This document shows, in pieces, positions 53,845 to 62,964 of a stretch of DNA of 64,000 bases. A model generated the notes under the pieces. That model saw only the letters and a program-made list of their open reading frames with translations, did no database searches and had not been told where the DNA came from. Every line of letters starts with the position of its first letter. Positions within the stretch are counted from its first letter, which is position 1. The position numbers and the translations under genes were made by a program. Origin of the DNA: Mortierella alpina (Eukaryota > Mortierellomycota > Mortierellomycetes > Mortierellales > Mortierellaceae). The stretch spans positions 207,501 to 271,500 of the forward strand of contig JANATF010000022.1 of the NCBI GenBank assembly GCA_029449245.1, written 5' to 3'.

Positions 53845-56800
53845 GTGTTCAAGACCACTCCCAAGCACACCCTCCCCAAGTCATCGAATCTCCAACCAAC
53901 CTCTGAATCGCCTTCCTCATTCCCGTCGCCTTCCTCATTCCCGTCGCCTTCCTCATTCCCCTCGCCTTCCTCATCTCCCTTATTCCCTCCATCCCTCACT
54001 GACAAGCCACCCTCACTCCCAACGACTTTAATTCCCAACCCTGTTTCCACTGTCGCTGTTCCTGAACCGCACGTTGTCACCAATTCACCCGTTCCTGAAC
54101 CACTCGTTGCCACCAACTTACCTAGCAAAAAGGCTCTCCGTCGTCGTCGTCGCAAAGAACTCCGTCTCCATCCATTCACAATGCCTCACCACACCGAGCA
54201 CAACGGTCGCCGCCACCTCACCTTTGTGGGCACCATCACCAAGCACCACCATGCCCGCCGACTCCTGTCCTTCATCGGCGCTGTCAACGGTCGCCCCGCT
54301 CGGATCCTTATCGATGGCGGGGCTGAGGGGAATGTGATCAGCTCTTCTTTTTGCAAAAACAACAACGTTGCTTTGACACCCAGCACACCCATCCCTATCG
54401 TACTACCTAACGGCTCTTCCACCCTCTCCCACAACCAAGCTTCCTTCCTCTTAGAACGCCAAGGATACGAAAACAACGTCTCTGCTATCGTGTACAACCT
54501 ACAGAAGTACGATCTCATCCTTGGCAAGCCTTGGTTAACAGAGGTTAACCCGATCATTGATTGGCGCACGAACGCGCTACGGTTCCTGCACAACGACACC
54601 CCTGTCTTTTGGGATTGCACTGGATTCGACAAGCCATTACCCAGAACAAGTCGGACGATTTCGGCTCTCCACCTCGTCACCATCGCTTCGGACCCCGCCA
54701 ACTCGGTATTCTTGGCTCAAGTAAAAATCCCCAGACCCCCACCTGTCCATGGACCAGACCTTCCCGAAGAAGTGCGCGAGATTGTAAAGGTCGAGTTCCC
54801 AGATGTATTTCCAACGGAGCTTCCCGACGGCCTTCCACCAGACCGTGGAGATAGCATGCGCATCGAGACCGACCCTTTCGCTGACCCACCTGTTCGCCCT
54901 GTGATACGCATGTCCATTGCTGAACTGGACGAACTCAAAAAGCAATTAACAGGTCTGTTAAAAAAGGGTCTTATCTCTCCTAGCACTTCCCCGTACGGAG
55001 CACCAGTACTCTTCGTCAAGAAAAAGGATGGAGCGCTCAGGATGTGTGTGGACTACCGAGGCCTGAATAAAATCACCCGGAAAAATCGGCACCCTCTGCC
55101 GAGGATCGACGAGCTAATTGATAGATTCCGAACAGCTCGCTACTTTACCAAGCTGGACCTGTTGTCGGGATACCACCAGATGCGTGTCCACCCGGAAGAC
55201 ACACACAAGACAGCATTTAGAACTCGCTACGGTCACTACGAGTTCAACGTAGTGCCTTTTGGATTAACAAACGCGCCCGCCGCGTTCTCAACAATGATGC
55301 GGAACGTTATGGATCCGGTCCTGGACAAGTGTCTCGTCCTGTATTTGGATGACCTTTTGATCTACTCCGATCACAGGAAGGACCATCTCAGGGATATCAG
55401 ACGCGTGTTGGCCATGCTCCGCAAGGCGGGACTGTATTGCAAGCTCTCCAAGTGCTCGTTCATGCAGGACGAGACCGAGTTTTTGGGACACGTTATCTCC
55501 AAGGACGGCCTGAAAACAAATGCAGGGCTCGTCAAGGCAATCCGGGAATGGCCAGTGCCTACTACACAGCGCCACGTCATGCAGTTCCTTGGCTTGACGA
55601 ATTTCTACCACCAGTATATTGACCACTATGCCGACCTAGCGTTACCCCTCTCTGCTCTGCTAGGCTCAGATACACCTTTCGTATGGAACCAGACCCACCA
55701 AGACGCATTCGAGGCGTTAAAGACAGCAGTGACCTCTGCCCCGGTACTACGCATTTTTGACCCCGCGTTATCTACTGCTGTCGAAACGGATGCGTCTGGG
55801 TTCGCGATCGGCGCTGTCTTGTTCCAGATCGACAGCGACGGAGTATCACGACCAGTTGCTTTCACTTCCCGAAAACTAAGCCAAGCAGAGCGGAACTACG
55901 CCACGCACGAACAAGAACTCTTGGCTGTCGTACACGCACTCAAAACATGGCGGTACTATTTGGACGGCTCGCACTTCATTGTGTATACGGACCACGCCAC
56001 CTTGCAACACTTCCCAACACAGCCGAACCTTACTCGACGACAAGCAAGGTGGATGGAACTGCTCCAGGAATACGACTTCGTGTTCAGGTACAAGCCCGGA
56101 AAGGACAACATTGTCCCAGATGCGCTCTCTCGGAGGCCTGATCATAAGGTGCAGGATCCCACCCCATGTCAGATTAACTCCATGGACATCAGTTTGGACC
56201 CAGGTATTCGGCAGCGCCTGATTGAGTGTTACCCAGTTGACCGTGTCCTGAGCCCACTCTATGAAAGCTGCCGTCAGGCAAGTCCCTCTGACCGCCACTT
56301 TGTGTTCGATGATTTGCTTTGGATCAATATCAAGGGCACTACTCGCCTATGCATCCCAGCAGACACTAAGATACGTTCCACCCTTCTTCATGATTCTCAT
56401 GATTCCCCTTTGGCTGGTCATCTTGGATCTGACAAGACCTACCACAACATGCGTCGTAACTTCTACTGGCCCCGTATGGCACGCGACGTCAGGAACTATG
56501 TCGCCTCCTGTGAGCAATGCCAGCGGAACAAACCCTTGCTACAACGACCCGCCGGACTCTTCAAACCTCTTGAGGTCCCTAGTCAACGTTGGGACACTAT
56601 CTCGATGGATTTTATTGTCAAACTCCCCAAGACAGCCCGCGCTTTTGATGCCATCACCGTGTTTGTGGACAAATTATCAAAGCAAGTACATTTCTGTGCC
56701 AGCCACACAACGGACTCCGCTGCCGACGTGGCCCGCCTCTTTTTTGACCACGTCTTCCGCCTCCATGGCATGCCGCGAGCCATTATTTCGGACAGGGACA

Positions 56801-57669
56801 CTCGATTCACTGGCAAGTTCTGGGTCACGCTGACGGAGCTGATGGGTACCAAATTGAACATGTCCACTGCCTATCACCCTCAATCGGACGGACAAACTGA
56901 GCGAGCCAACAGAACACTGGAAGAGATGCTGAGGTCATACATCTCCTACAACCAAAAGGACTGGGACCTGCTGCTCCCTATGATGGAATTCGCGTACAAC
57001 AACTCCGTCAACCCGTCGACTGGTTTCTCGCCCTTTTTCCTGAACTATGGACATGACCCCCTCGTCCCAACATCCCTCCTGAAGCCGCCTGCTACCAATG
57101 TCCCGTCAGTCTCGGACTTTGTCACCGCCCAAGCTGCCGCATTGGCTCAGGCTCACGACGCGATCATAGACGCCCAGAACAGGCAAAAAGCACAGGCCGA
57201 CAAATCTCGCAGGCCAGTTCCCTTTGTTGTCGGCGATTTGGTCTTCCTCAGCGCAGAGAATATTTCAGCCGCTGCACATGCCAATCGGCCGTCCAAGAAA
57301 CTCGAGCCCAAGTATCTTGGCCCATACAAGATCCTCGAGCAAATCAACGACAACGCCTTCAAGTTGGATCTACCGAACACTATGAGGCACCACCCCGTCT
57401 TTAACGCCGACCTGTTGAAGCCATACACAGAGTCACCCCCAGAATTCGAAGACCGCACACCTCCCAGACCGCCACCAGAACTGGTCGAGGGCGAGGAAGA
57501 GTACGAGGTAGAAAGGATTCTGGACTTTCGAATGTTTGGCAGGACTCCAAAATGGCTAGTCGCTTGGAAAGGATACACCATGGACGACTGCACATGGGAA
57601 CCAAAGTCCTCGCTCAAGCATGCGAAGAATGCAATGGCCGAATTTGAGGCAAGCAGAAAAGATGGCTAG
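53845..57669 (+). CDS. pol: Pol polyprotein: protease, reverse transcriptase, RNase H, integrase, chromodomain
   Basis: 1274 residues, no breaks. Pro/Ser-rich leader with a repeated PSSFPS unit; aspartic protease site LIDGGAEGNVI (about 155; Gly-Gly after Asp rather than the usual Ser/Thr-Gly); reverse transcriptase with YLDDLLIYS (about 500); RNase H VETDASGFAIG (about 646); integrase HHCC zinc site (about 850-895, HLGSDKTYHNM ... CEQCQRN) and DDE residues in SMDFIVKLP, ISDRDTRF and QTERANRTLEE; C-terminal chromodomain (YEVERILDFR ... WLVAWKGY ... CTWEP, about 1218-1262). The chromodomain defines the chromovirus clade and may direct integration to marked chromatin. The start ATG follows the gag stop by 119 bp; how pol is translated is not evident. 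Confidence 0.95.
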   Translation: MFKTTPKHTLPKSSNLQPTSESPSSFPSPSSFPSPSSFPSPSSSPLFPPSLTDKPPSLPTTLIPNPVSTVAVPEPHVVTNSPVPEPLVATNLPSKKALRRRRRKELRLHPFTMPHHTEHNGRRHLTFVGTITKHHHARRLLSFIGAVNGRPARILIDGGAEGNVISSSFCKNNNVALTPSTPIPIVLPNGSSTLSHNQASFLLERQGYENNVSAIVYNLQKYDLILGKPWLTEVNPIIDWRTNALRFLHNDTPVFWDCTGFDKPLPRTSRTISALHLVTIASDPANSVFLAQVKIPRPPPVHGPDLPEEVREIVKVEFPDVFPTELPDGLPPDRGDSMRIETDPFADPPVRPVIRMSIAELDELKKQLTGLLKKGLISPSTSPYGAPVLFVKKKDGALRMCVDYRGLNKITRKNRHPLPRIDELIDRFRTARYFTKLDLLSGYHQMRVHPEDTHKTAFRTRYGHYEFNVVPFGLTNAPAAFSTMMRNVMDPVLDKCLVLYLDDLLIYSDHRKDHLRDIRRVLAMLRKAGLYCKLSKCSFMQDETEFLGHVISKDGLKTNAGLVKAIREWPVPTTQRHVMQFLGLTNFYHQYIDHYADLALPLSALLGSDTPFVWNQTHQDAFEALKTAVTSAPVLRIFDPALSTAVETDASGFAIGAVLFQIDSDGVSRPVAFTSRKLSQAERNYATHEQELLAVVHALKTWRYYLDGSHFIVYTDHATLQHFPTQPNLTRRQARWMELLQEYDFVFRYKPGKDNIVPDALSRRPDHKVQDPTPCQINSMDISLDPGIRQRLIECYPVDRVLSPLYESCRQASPSDRHFVFDDLLWINIKGTTRLCIPADTKIRSTLLHDSHDSPLAGHLGSDKTYHNMRRNFYWPRMARDVRNYVASCEQCQRNKPLLQRPAGLFKPLEVPSQRWDTISMDFIVKLPKTARAFDAITVFVDKLSKQVHFCASHTTDSAADVARLFFDHVFRLHGMPRAIISDRDTRFTGKFWVTLTELMGTKLNMSTAYHPQSDGQTERANRTLEEMLRSYISYNQKDWDLLLPMMEFAYNNSVNPSTGFSPFFLNYGHDPLVPTSLLKPPATNVPSVSDFVTAQAAALAQAHDAIIDAQNRQKAQADKSRRPVPFVVGDLVFLSAENISAAAHANRPSKKLEPKYLGPYKILEQINDNAFKLDLPNTMRHHPVFNADLLKPYTESPPEFEDRTPPRPPPELVEGEEEYEVERILDFRMFGRTPKWLVAWKGYTMDDCTWEPKSSLKHAKNAMAEFEASRKDG

Positions 57670-57694
57670 GGTTTCTTTTTCAGGACGGGAAGGA

Positions 57695-57936
57695 TGCAAT
57701 AGTACAGATCCGTTACGCAAAGTACTATGCCTCCAAGAGTGTAACAGGAGTTGTGGGCGCATCGTTAGAGACCAGAACAAGGATAACGCCAAGCCGTAAG
57801 AGACTGGAACGCGACCTTGCTCGGGCCCTCACAGACATAGATAAATAGACGCTACCTTCCTCTGCAAGAAGACCAGACTTTGCCTACCTTATTAAAGATA
57901 CACATAACCTACATACCCTGACCTCCTCTTGTTGCA
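57695..57936 (+). repeat. 3' LTR of the chromovirus
   Basis: 242 bp, identical by reading to the 5' LTR; preceded by a purine-rich tract. Confidence 0.95.
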
Positions 57937-58053
57937 CAACACCTCTCCTGTCTGGCTCCACCTGCTCCATATAACCCCCAATACACCTTATTTCCTCTGT
58001 TTGAGCTACCGCAGTAGGTCAAACCTGCCTGGGAGCAATCGAGGAACACGACA

Positions 58054-58390
58054 GAAGGATTAGTTCCTGGATGATAGGTCATGGAAATTATCTTGGGTAT
58101 TTTAGGACATGGAAAAGATTTCTGGCTTGATTTGAAGTTTAGGTCATGTGATAAGATTTCGGAACAATTTGTGGCTTAGTTTTGGAATGGGTGCTGCGCC
58201 GCGAGAGCCCACAATCCTGCGTCATCACGATGTCCAGGCGATCATGAAGTAACAACAACAATTTTCTATACCTTTAAGGTTATTTGTGGCTTTTTAAAAA
58301 TTTTAGGTTATTTTTGAGTTTTATTTCTTTTTTTGGGAATTTTTGGTGGCTTAATCGGAATTGGTGCCGGTGAATTTCTAGGTAGGTATG
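58054..58390. other. No recognisable gene
   Basis: Begins with the GAAGG target duplication. Rich in AGGTCATG..A and TTTTT runs; no coding or RNA signature until the 28S segment starts at 58391. Confidence 0.4.
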
Positions 58391-58430
58391 AATAACTGGC
58401 TTGTGGCAGCCAAGCGTTCATAGCGACGTT

Positions 58431-58466
<36 letters not shown>

Positions 58467-58510
58467 ACTGAAGCAGAATTCAGTAAGCGTTGGATTGTTC
58501 ACCCACTAAT

Positions 58511-58565
<55 letters not shown>

Positions 58566-58965
58566 ATGAAATGTTGTTGCAATAGTAATTGAACTTAGTA
58601 CGAGAGGAACCGTTCATTCGGATAATTGGTATTTGGGCCTGCTTGAGCAAGCAATGGCCCGAAGCTATCATCCGTTGGATTATGGCTGAACGCCTCTAAG
58701 TCAGAATCCGTGCTAGAACGCGACGATTACCGCCTTTTCCGATTTTTAGTTGAATACGAATAGACCTCCGGGTCCTGAATCATATTACGTGGGGTGGTCT
58801 TGTGGAGCGGAAAGGCTTCATGAGGCTCCTGCTAATGTTAATTTCAAATATTGGAAGAGATAAATCCATTGCAGACGACTTTAATTGAACGGGGTATTGT
58901 AAGCAGTAGAGTAGCCTTGTTGCTACGATCTGCTGAGATTAAGCCCATTGTTCTATAGATTTGTT
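58391..58965 (+). rRNA. 28S rRNA 3' end, partial copy D
   Basis: A 575-nt segment from ATAACTGGCTTGTGGCAGCC through the sarcin-ricin loop AGTACGAGAGGAACC (about 58598), AAGCTATCATCCGTTGGATT, GCCTCTAAGTCAGAATCC and GGGTCCTGAATCATATTACG to the 3' terminus GATCTGCTGAGATTAAGCCC and ATAGATTTGT. It is collinear and near-complete for this part, so it serves as reference for the broken copy at 6.5-13.3 kb. It is 5'-truncated (no upstream 28S, 5.8S or 18S), so it is an rDNA fragment and probably not functional. Confidence 0.9.
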
Positions 58966-59334
58966 CGAAAGAACAACATCTCTCTCTCTTTTTTTTTCTT
59001 TCTCTGTGGTTCGAGAAGTTAAGGGGTGCCATATTGCAGCTGGCGCAGTGGACTTGTGTGAAAAAAGCGGGTGTCGATATCCGTGCCATTTGCACATAGA
59101 ACCATTGACGTTCTTGCTACGGTATCATGTGCTCTGCCAATGTAGACTATATAGGCTTATAAGGCTTATAGGATAATCTTCGGTCATCGCATGGGCTGCA
59201 CTTTTTCCACTCTATGGCAGATGGCTGCTGATTTTCAACTGATTTTCAACTACTATGCTCATCATGGTGGATGGGCAAGGGTCCCAGACCCTCCGCCGTC
59301 ATGATCAACATCCTGCCAGGAACTTATACTTTCG
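58966..59334. other. Spacer between 28S and 5S sequences
   Basis: T/C-rich sequence right after the 28S 3' end (TCTCTCTCTTTTTTTTTC), then unique sequence. It may be a piece of genuine rDNA intergenic spacer. Confidence 0.45.
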
Positions 59335-59452
59335 AATTACGGCCATACACAAGTAAAACCACCGCATCCCGTCCGATCTGCGCAGTTAAACACTTGATGG
59401 CAGAGTCAGTACTATGGTGGGGGACCACATGGGAATACTCTGTGCTGTAATT
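59335..59452 (+). rRNA. 5S rRNA
   Basis: About 118 nt. AATTACGGCCATACAC at the 5' end pairs with GTGCTGTAATT at the 3' end (helix I). Conserved CATCCCGTCCGATCTGCGCA, AGTTAAAC, GGGGGACCACATGGGAATAC and CTCTGTGCTGTAA are in the right order and include the internal pol III A and C boxes. A run of about 20 T follows directly, a strong pol III terminator. The same strand as the 28S fragment 370 bp upstream. Confidence 0.92.
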
Positions 59453-59470
59453 TTTTTTTTTTTTTTTTTC
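59451..59470 (+). terminator. Pol III oligo-T terminator of the 5S gene
   Basis: About 19-20 consecutive T residues directly after the 5S 3' helix. Confidence 0.85.
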
Positions 59471-60198
59471 TTCATGATTTTGCTGCCGGGAGTATTGTCC
59501 AAGTGAGAGTGAGGAGTGGCCCAAAAAATGCTGGAAGTAGGAGTGGGGAGTGAAGTGGCCCATCATTTTTGATCACTACTGTTTCACTGTTGATCACTAC
59601 TGTTTCACTTTTGATCACTACTGTTTTACTTTTCATCACATGACTCTGCTCTTATAGTCATCCTAATAGAGCGCTGCCAACGTTGCCAGCCCCGGCTAGT
59701 AGCGCGCTATTGACATGATTTGACATGGTTGACATGACTTGACATGATTTACATGATTTTTACTTGAACACTTCAAAATATGGTAAAGGGCGGGGGGAGA
59801 GGGGGGAGAGGAAAAAAAATACATTTTTAATACTCATCCTAAAACTGTGCCAGCAGGGCTTTCAGCATGTACTGTGTTAGTAGTGGGTTACTTAAGGGGT
59901 ATCGTTTTCACATACAGCATTTAAGCAACTGCCTACATGTTGGTTAGTCTCGCATCCAGCCCCTTCATTTTACGTGGGGCAGGACTCGCAGTCCTGCTTC
60001 CACTGAAATGAGGGTCTGGGAAAATTGATAGACTTATCGGCAGAGCGACCCGTAAAATCCAAAAAGGCAACTTGTTAAGGGCTTTCCCATGCGCATGGAC
60101 ATGCATGACGGAAGCAAAAAATACACCCTCTCTCACTCTCTACTCCACCTTCCGGCCCCAGTCCTTTCACTTGTTATACTTCAGTCTCTACAGTAGTC
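59471..60198. other. Spacer with short tandem repeats; promoter of the 60199 gene
   Basis: Three TTGATCACTACTGTTTCACT-like units (about 59568-59636) and five TGACATGATT-like units (about 59709-59755), then a G-rich AGGGGGGAGAGG stretch. The last part upstream of 60199 has CTCTCTCACTCTC and TTGTTATACTTC and is probably promoter. Confidence 0.6.
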
Positions 60199-62958
60199 AT
60201 GGACCCAATTCTTTCTGATTTGCCCCCCAAACCCATTGTTATCCAGCAAGATGATCCCTTCGTAAACTCTTTCTGCCTAGCCACCATAGCTGCCGCGAGG
60301 GTCGAAAGAAGGGCAGCGGAGTATCGAGAAAGAAGGACCAAGTTTCAACAGCAGGAAGATAACAGCAAATCGCTTTTATTCATATTCAAGGCACTCGCCA
60401 CCAAAGGCCTCTCCTTGCGCGAGTTCCTATTTAAGAGTTTCAACTCCGAGCATGAAGAAATCAGGAGCAAGGTTAACCAATTTTGCGCCACTGATGGTCC
60501 TGCTGCGGTACTCCACCTTTGGGGGATGAAGTTGGAGGGTGGAAAGTACGACTCTAGCTTTGCTAAGGAGGCAATCGAAATCGTGGGCAAGCGCGTTCAG
60601 GCCGACCTCAAAAACGCCAGCAAGGACACCACTTTTCGGTTTCCAGCAAAGAAAGTGAGCCGTAAAAATGTAGAGGCATTCTCTCTGGACCGTATGAGGG
60701 CGTCGCTAGCGAACTCGGCTCCGAATCTTACACACCTTCTGAAGCTAATGACACCAACAACTGAAGAGAAAGGGCTCTGGAAGCCGTACCCAGAGAACAG
60801 GAGACCGCGCGACATCGAGTCCACCGATCCGATACCTCCCAGGATGGCGCCGAGAGCAGCGTGGCTCTCAGTATCCAACCTGGACCCTGACTCGGATGAG
60901 GCACTTGAACTATCATCGGACTCCGGCTCGGACAGTGACTTATTAAACATTCGATGGCATAGAGAGGAACAAGACTCAGAGTGGGAGGACGATGAACGCA
61001 AGCCGAGCCCGTCCCCGTTCGAAGATCAGCGCTCTTTTATTGTAACCGTGGGGTGCATGCTGGTCTTTATGAAGAACCAGCAGTCAAATCGTCTACAAAT
61101 GATGATTGGTAAGAAGCCTTGCCATTCATCAATGTAATATAGCATCTGGTCAGGGTTGTAGCTCTAATCATACTATTGACCTTCATTAGGATTATATCTT
61201 CGAGGACTGACAGCGCCAAAACGTCTGATTCATTTGTTAAGCAAGATGGGGTTAAGTGTCTCGTATCCCACCTCTACCGCATGTCTGAAGTCTTTGGCGC
61301 TGGACAAGATCAGAACGGTTCGGAGAGTCGCAAGGAAGAAACAAGTCTACTTCCTGTATGACAACTTTAACCGTAAGGTGACCCACCGCCACCAACGGAC
61401 AGATAATCAGGACTTTTTTGAAAACGCAACCACAGGAACGATCGTTGTGGGCGAACAGCTTGGCGAGGAACGGCTCCCTGACGATCCACCCGTTAAACCC
61501 AGCGTCACCAACGTTACGATAAGCCGGAAGGATGCATTTCATTTCAATCATGTTTTTCGCTTCCATTTTTTCGACAACCTTCTCGGTTACAAGTTTCACC
61601 AGCTATTTAGATCGACATTCAAAATTCCAACAATCAAGCAACTCGTCCCAAAGCGGACGGAAGCTTACGAACTTGCGGCCATGGACATTGATCAGTCGAC
61701 TGTAGGAGGAAACATCCAGGTTCTTGACAACATGCGCCAGACGCTGAACTTATCCAAAGGTTATTTCAAGAATTTAAAGATGATCATTGCTGGTGATCAT
61801 CTTACGATATCCAGAGTCCAATCCGCACAGAAACGCAATATATGCGAGGCCACATATTTCGACCAGATGCGGTGGGCAATCCCGGTATTACAACTATTCC
61901 ATATGGAAATGCTTCTATGTTCGACCATCCTCAACACACACTACGGGAGCGTTAATACTCCGGGGTCATTGGCGTACTTTATTCCAGTGCTTAAGCGTCG
62001 GACGCTGAGCCGGGAGATGCCATGTTACTACACAGCTGACGAGTTCTTGAGGACCCTATTTCGAGCAATGTGCAGTCAGCTATGGCGAAAGAAGATGGAG
62101 ACGTACGTTCGGGATCACGGCGAGATGTCGGACGAGACGATGAAGCAGGAAATAAACATCACAATCCTTCAGCTTACCCTCCCAGGAGAAACGCTTTTCG
62201 ACAATTTCTCCACCACAAACGCCAACGCCATGTTATTCATGCGCGATATGGCTGTATACCTTGAATTCTGTGCAGCCATCAAGTCAGGGGACATCGGACG
62301 TCTCGAGGAGATTTTGAAATGGATTACGATTATGTTTCAAGCTGGGAACCACAACAATTATGCTCTCGAGCTCTTGCGCTTCGGTTATTACGCGCAGCAC
62401 AAGTGGGGAATAGCAAGGAAGGAGGCTGTCTTTTCATCGCTACTGATGAATACGAAAGGGCTCAAAAATCATTGGCTTCCAAGCGATCTATATCAGGAGC
62501 ACAACAACCTCCTGACAAAGTCCACCCACGCGACAGTCGGGAACAAGTGGTCCGCAATGAGCTATACCACCCCAAATATCCGTCTATTTCAAGAAGTCTC
62601 GTCCCAACTCGAGTCCGAGTTCAAGATGGCCAAAACCAGCTCATTTCACAGGTCTACGTCAACCGACAAAGATGCAACGCTCGTTTTGCGTTTGCTAGAA
62701 GAGCATCACATCCTCAGTGAAGTCAGCCATCCAAGCGAACATCAAATCCACCCGTACGCTACAACGCAAGCACTCAATTTGGTGACCGAGGGTACCATAA
62801 AGCTTGTAGGTGGAGGCTACAGGAAGTTTATTGAGCGCATGGAGGAAGAAAACGCGGATGAGGCACTTGCAAAGCATAGGGACATAGAAAAACTCACGCG
62901 GCAACTCGATGAAGAAACCCAACAAGCACGCAATTCTTTGGATACGGCCTTTGAATAA
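60199..62958 (+). CDS. DUF6589-like protein
   Basis: Exons 60199-61108 and 61190-62958 (GTAAGA ... CATTAG), 892 residues. The N-terminus is helical and basic, then an acidic Ser/Asp stretch (SSDSGSDSDLL). The long C-terminal region includes SVTNVTISRKDAFHFNHV, KMIIAGDHLTISRVQSAQKR, YFIPVLKRRTL, GRLEEILKWITIMFQ and NHNNYALELLRFGYY. A GD-x-LT block followed about 200 residues later by an H-x-YA-x-E-L-L block is what I recall of the DUF6589 family of Mucoromycota and Agaricomycetes, function unknown. The assignment is from memory of the family pattern. The protein ends in a charged helix (EKLTRQLDEETQQARN). Its stop lies 6 bp from the stop of the convergent helicase. Confidence 0.75.
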
Positions 62959-62964
62959 ACAAAT

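Larger units (their letters stand above)
52345..57936 (+). mobile_element. Complete Ty3/Gypsy chromovirus, identical LTRs, target duplication CAACA
   Basis: 5592 bp. LTRs of 242 bp (52345-52586 and 57695-57936; TGCAATAG ... CTTGTTGCA) look identical base for base. CAACA lies at 52340-52344 and 57937-57941. A primer-binding-like TGGTAGCAAAGGA starts at 52588, and a purine tract (GACGGGAAGGA) precedes the 3' LTR. Two intact frames, gag and pol with chromodomain, fill the interior. Identical LTRs and intact genes point to a very recent insertion and possible activity. Confidence 0.96.
51478..58053 (+). mobile_element. Outer solo LTR carrying three nested insertions
   Basis: The same family as 50743 (TGTCGCGTGCCACGAGC ... 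AACACGACA), with target duplication GAAGG at 51473-51477 and 58054-58058. Without the nested elements it is about 335 bp: 51478-51530, 51807-51978 and about 57944-58053. Confidence 0.9.

Noticed and set aside
54186-54701. Minus-strand frame of 171 codons inside pol
   Set aside because: It is antisense to the retrotransposon pol coding sequence, with no motif.
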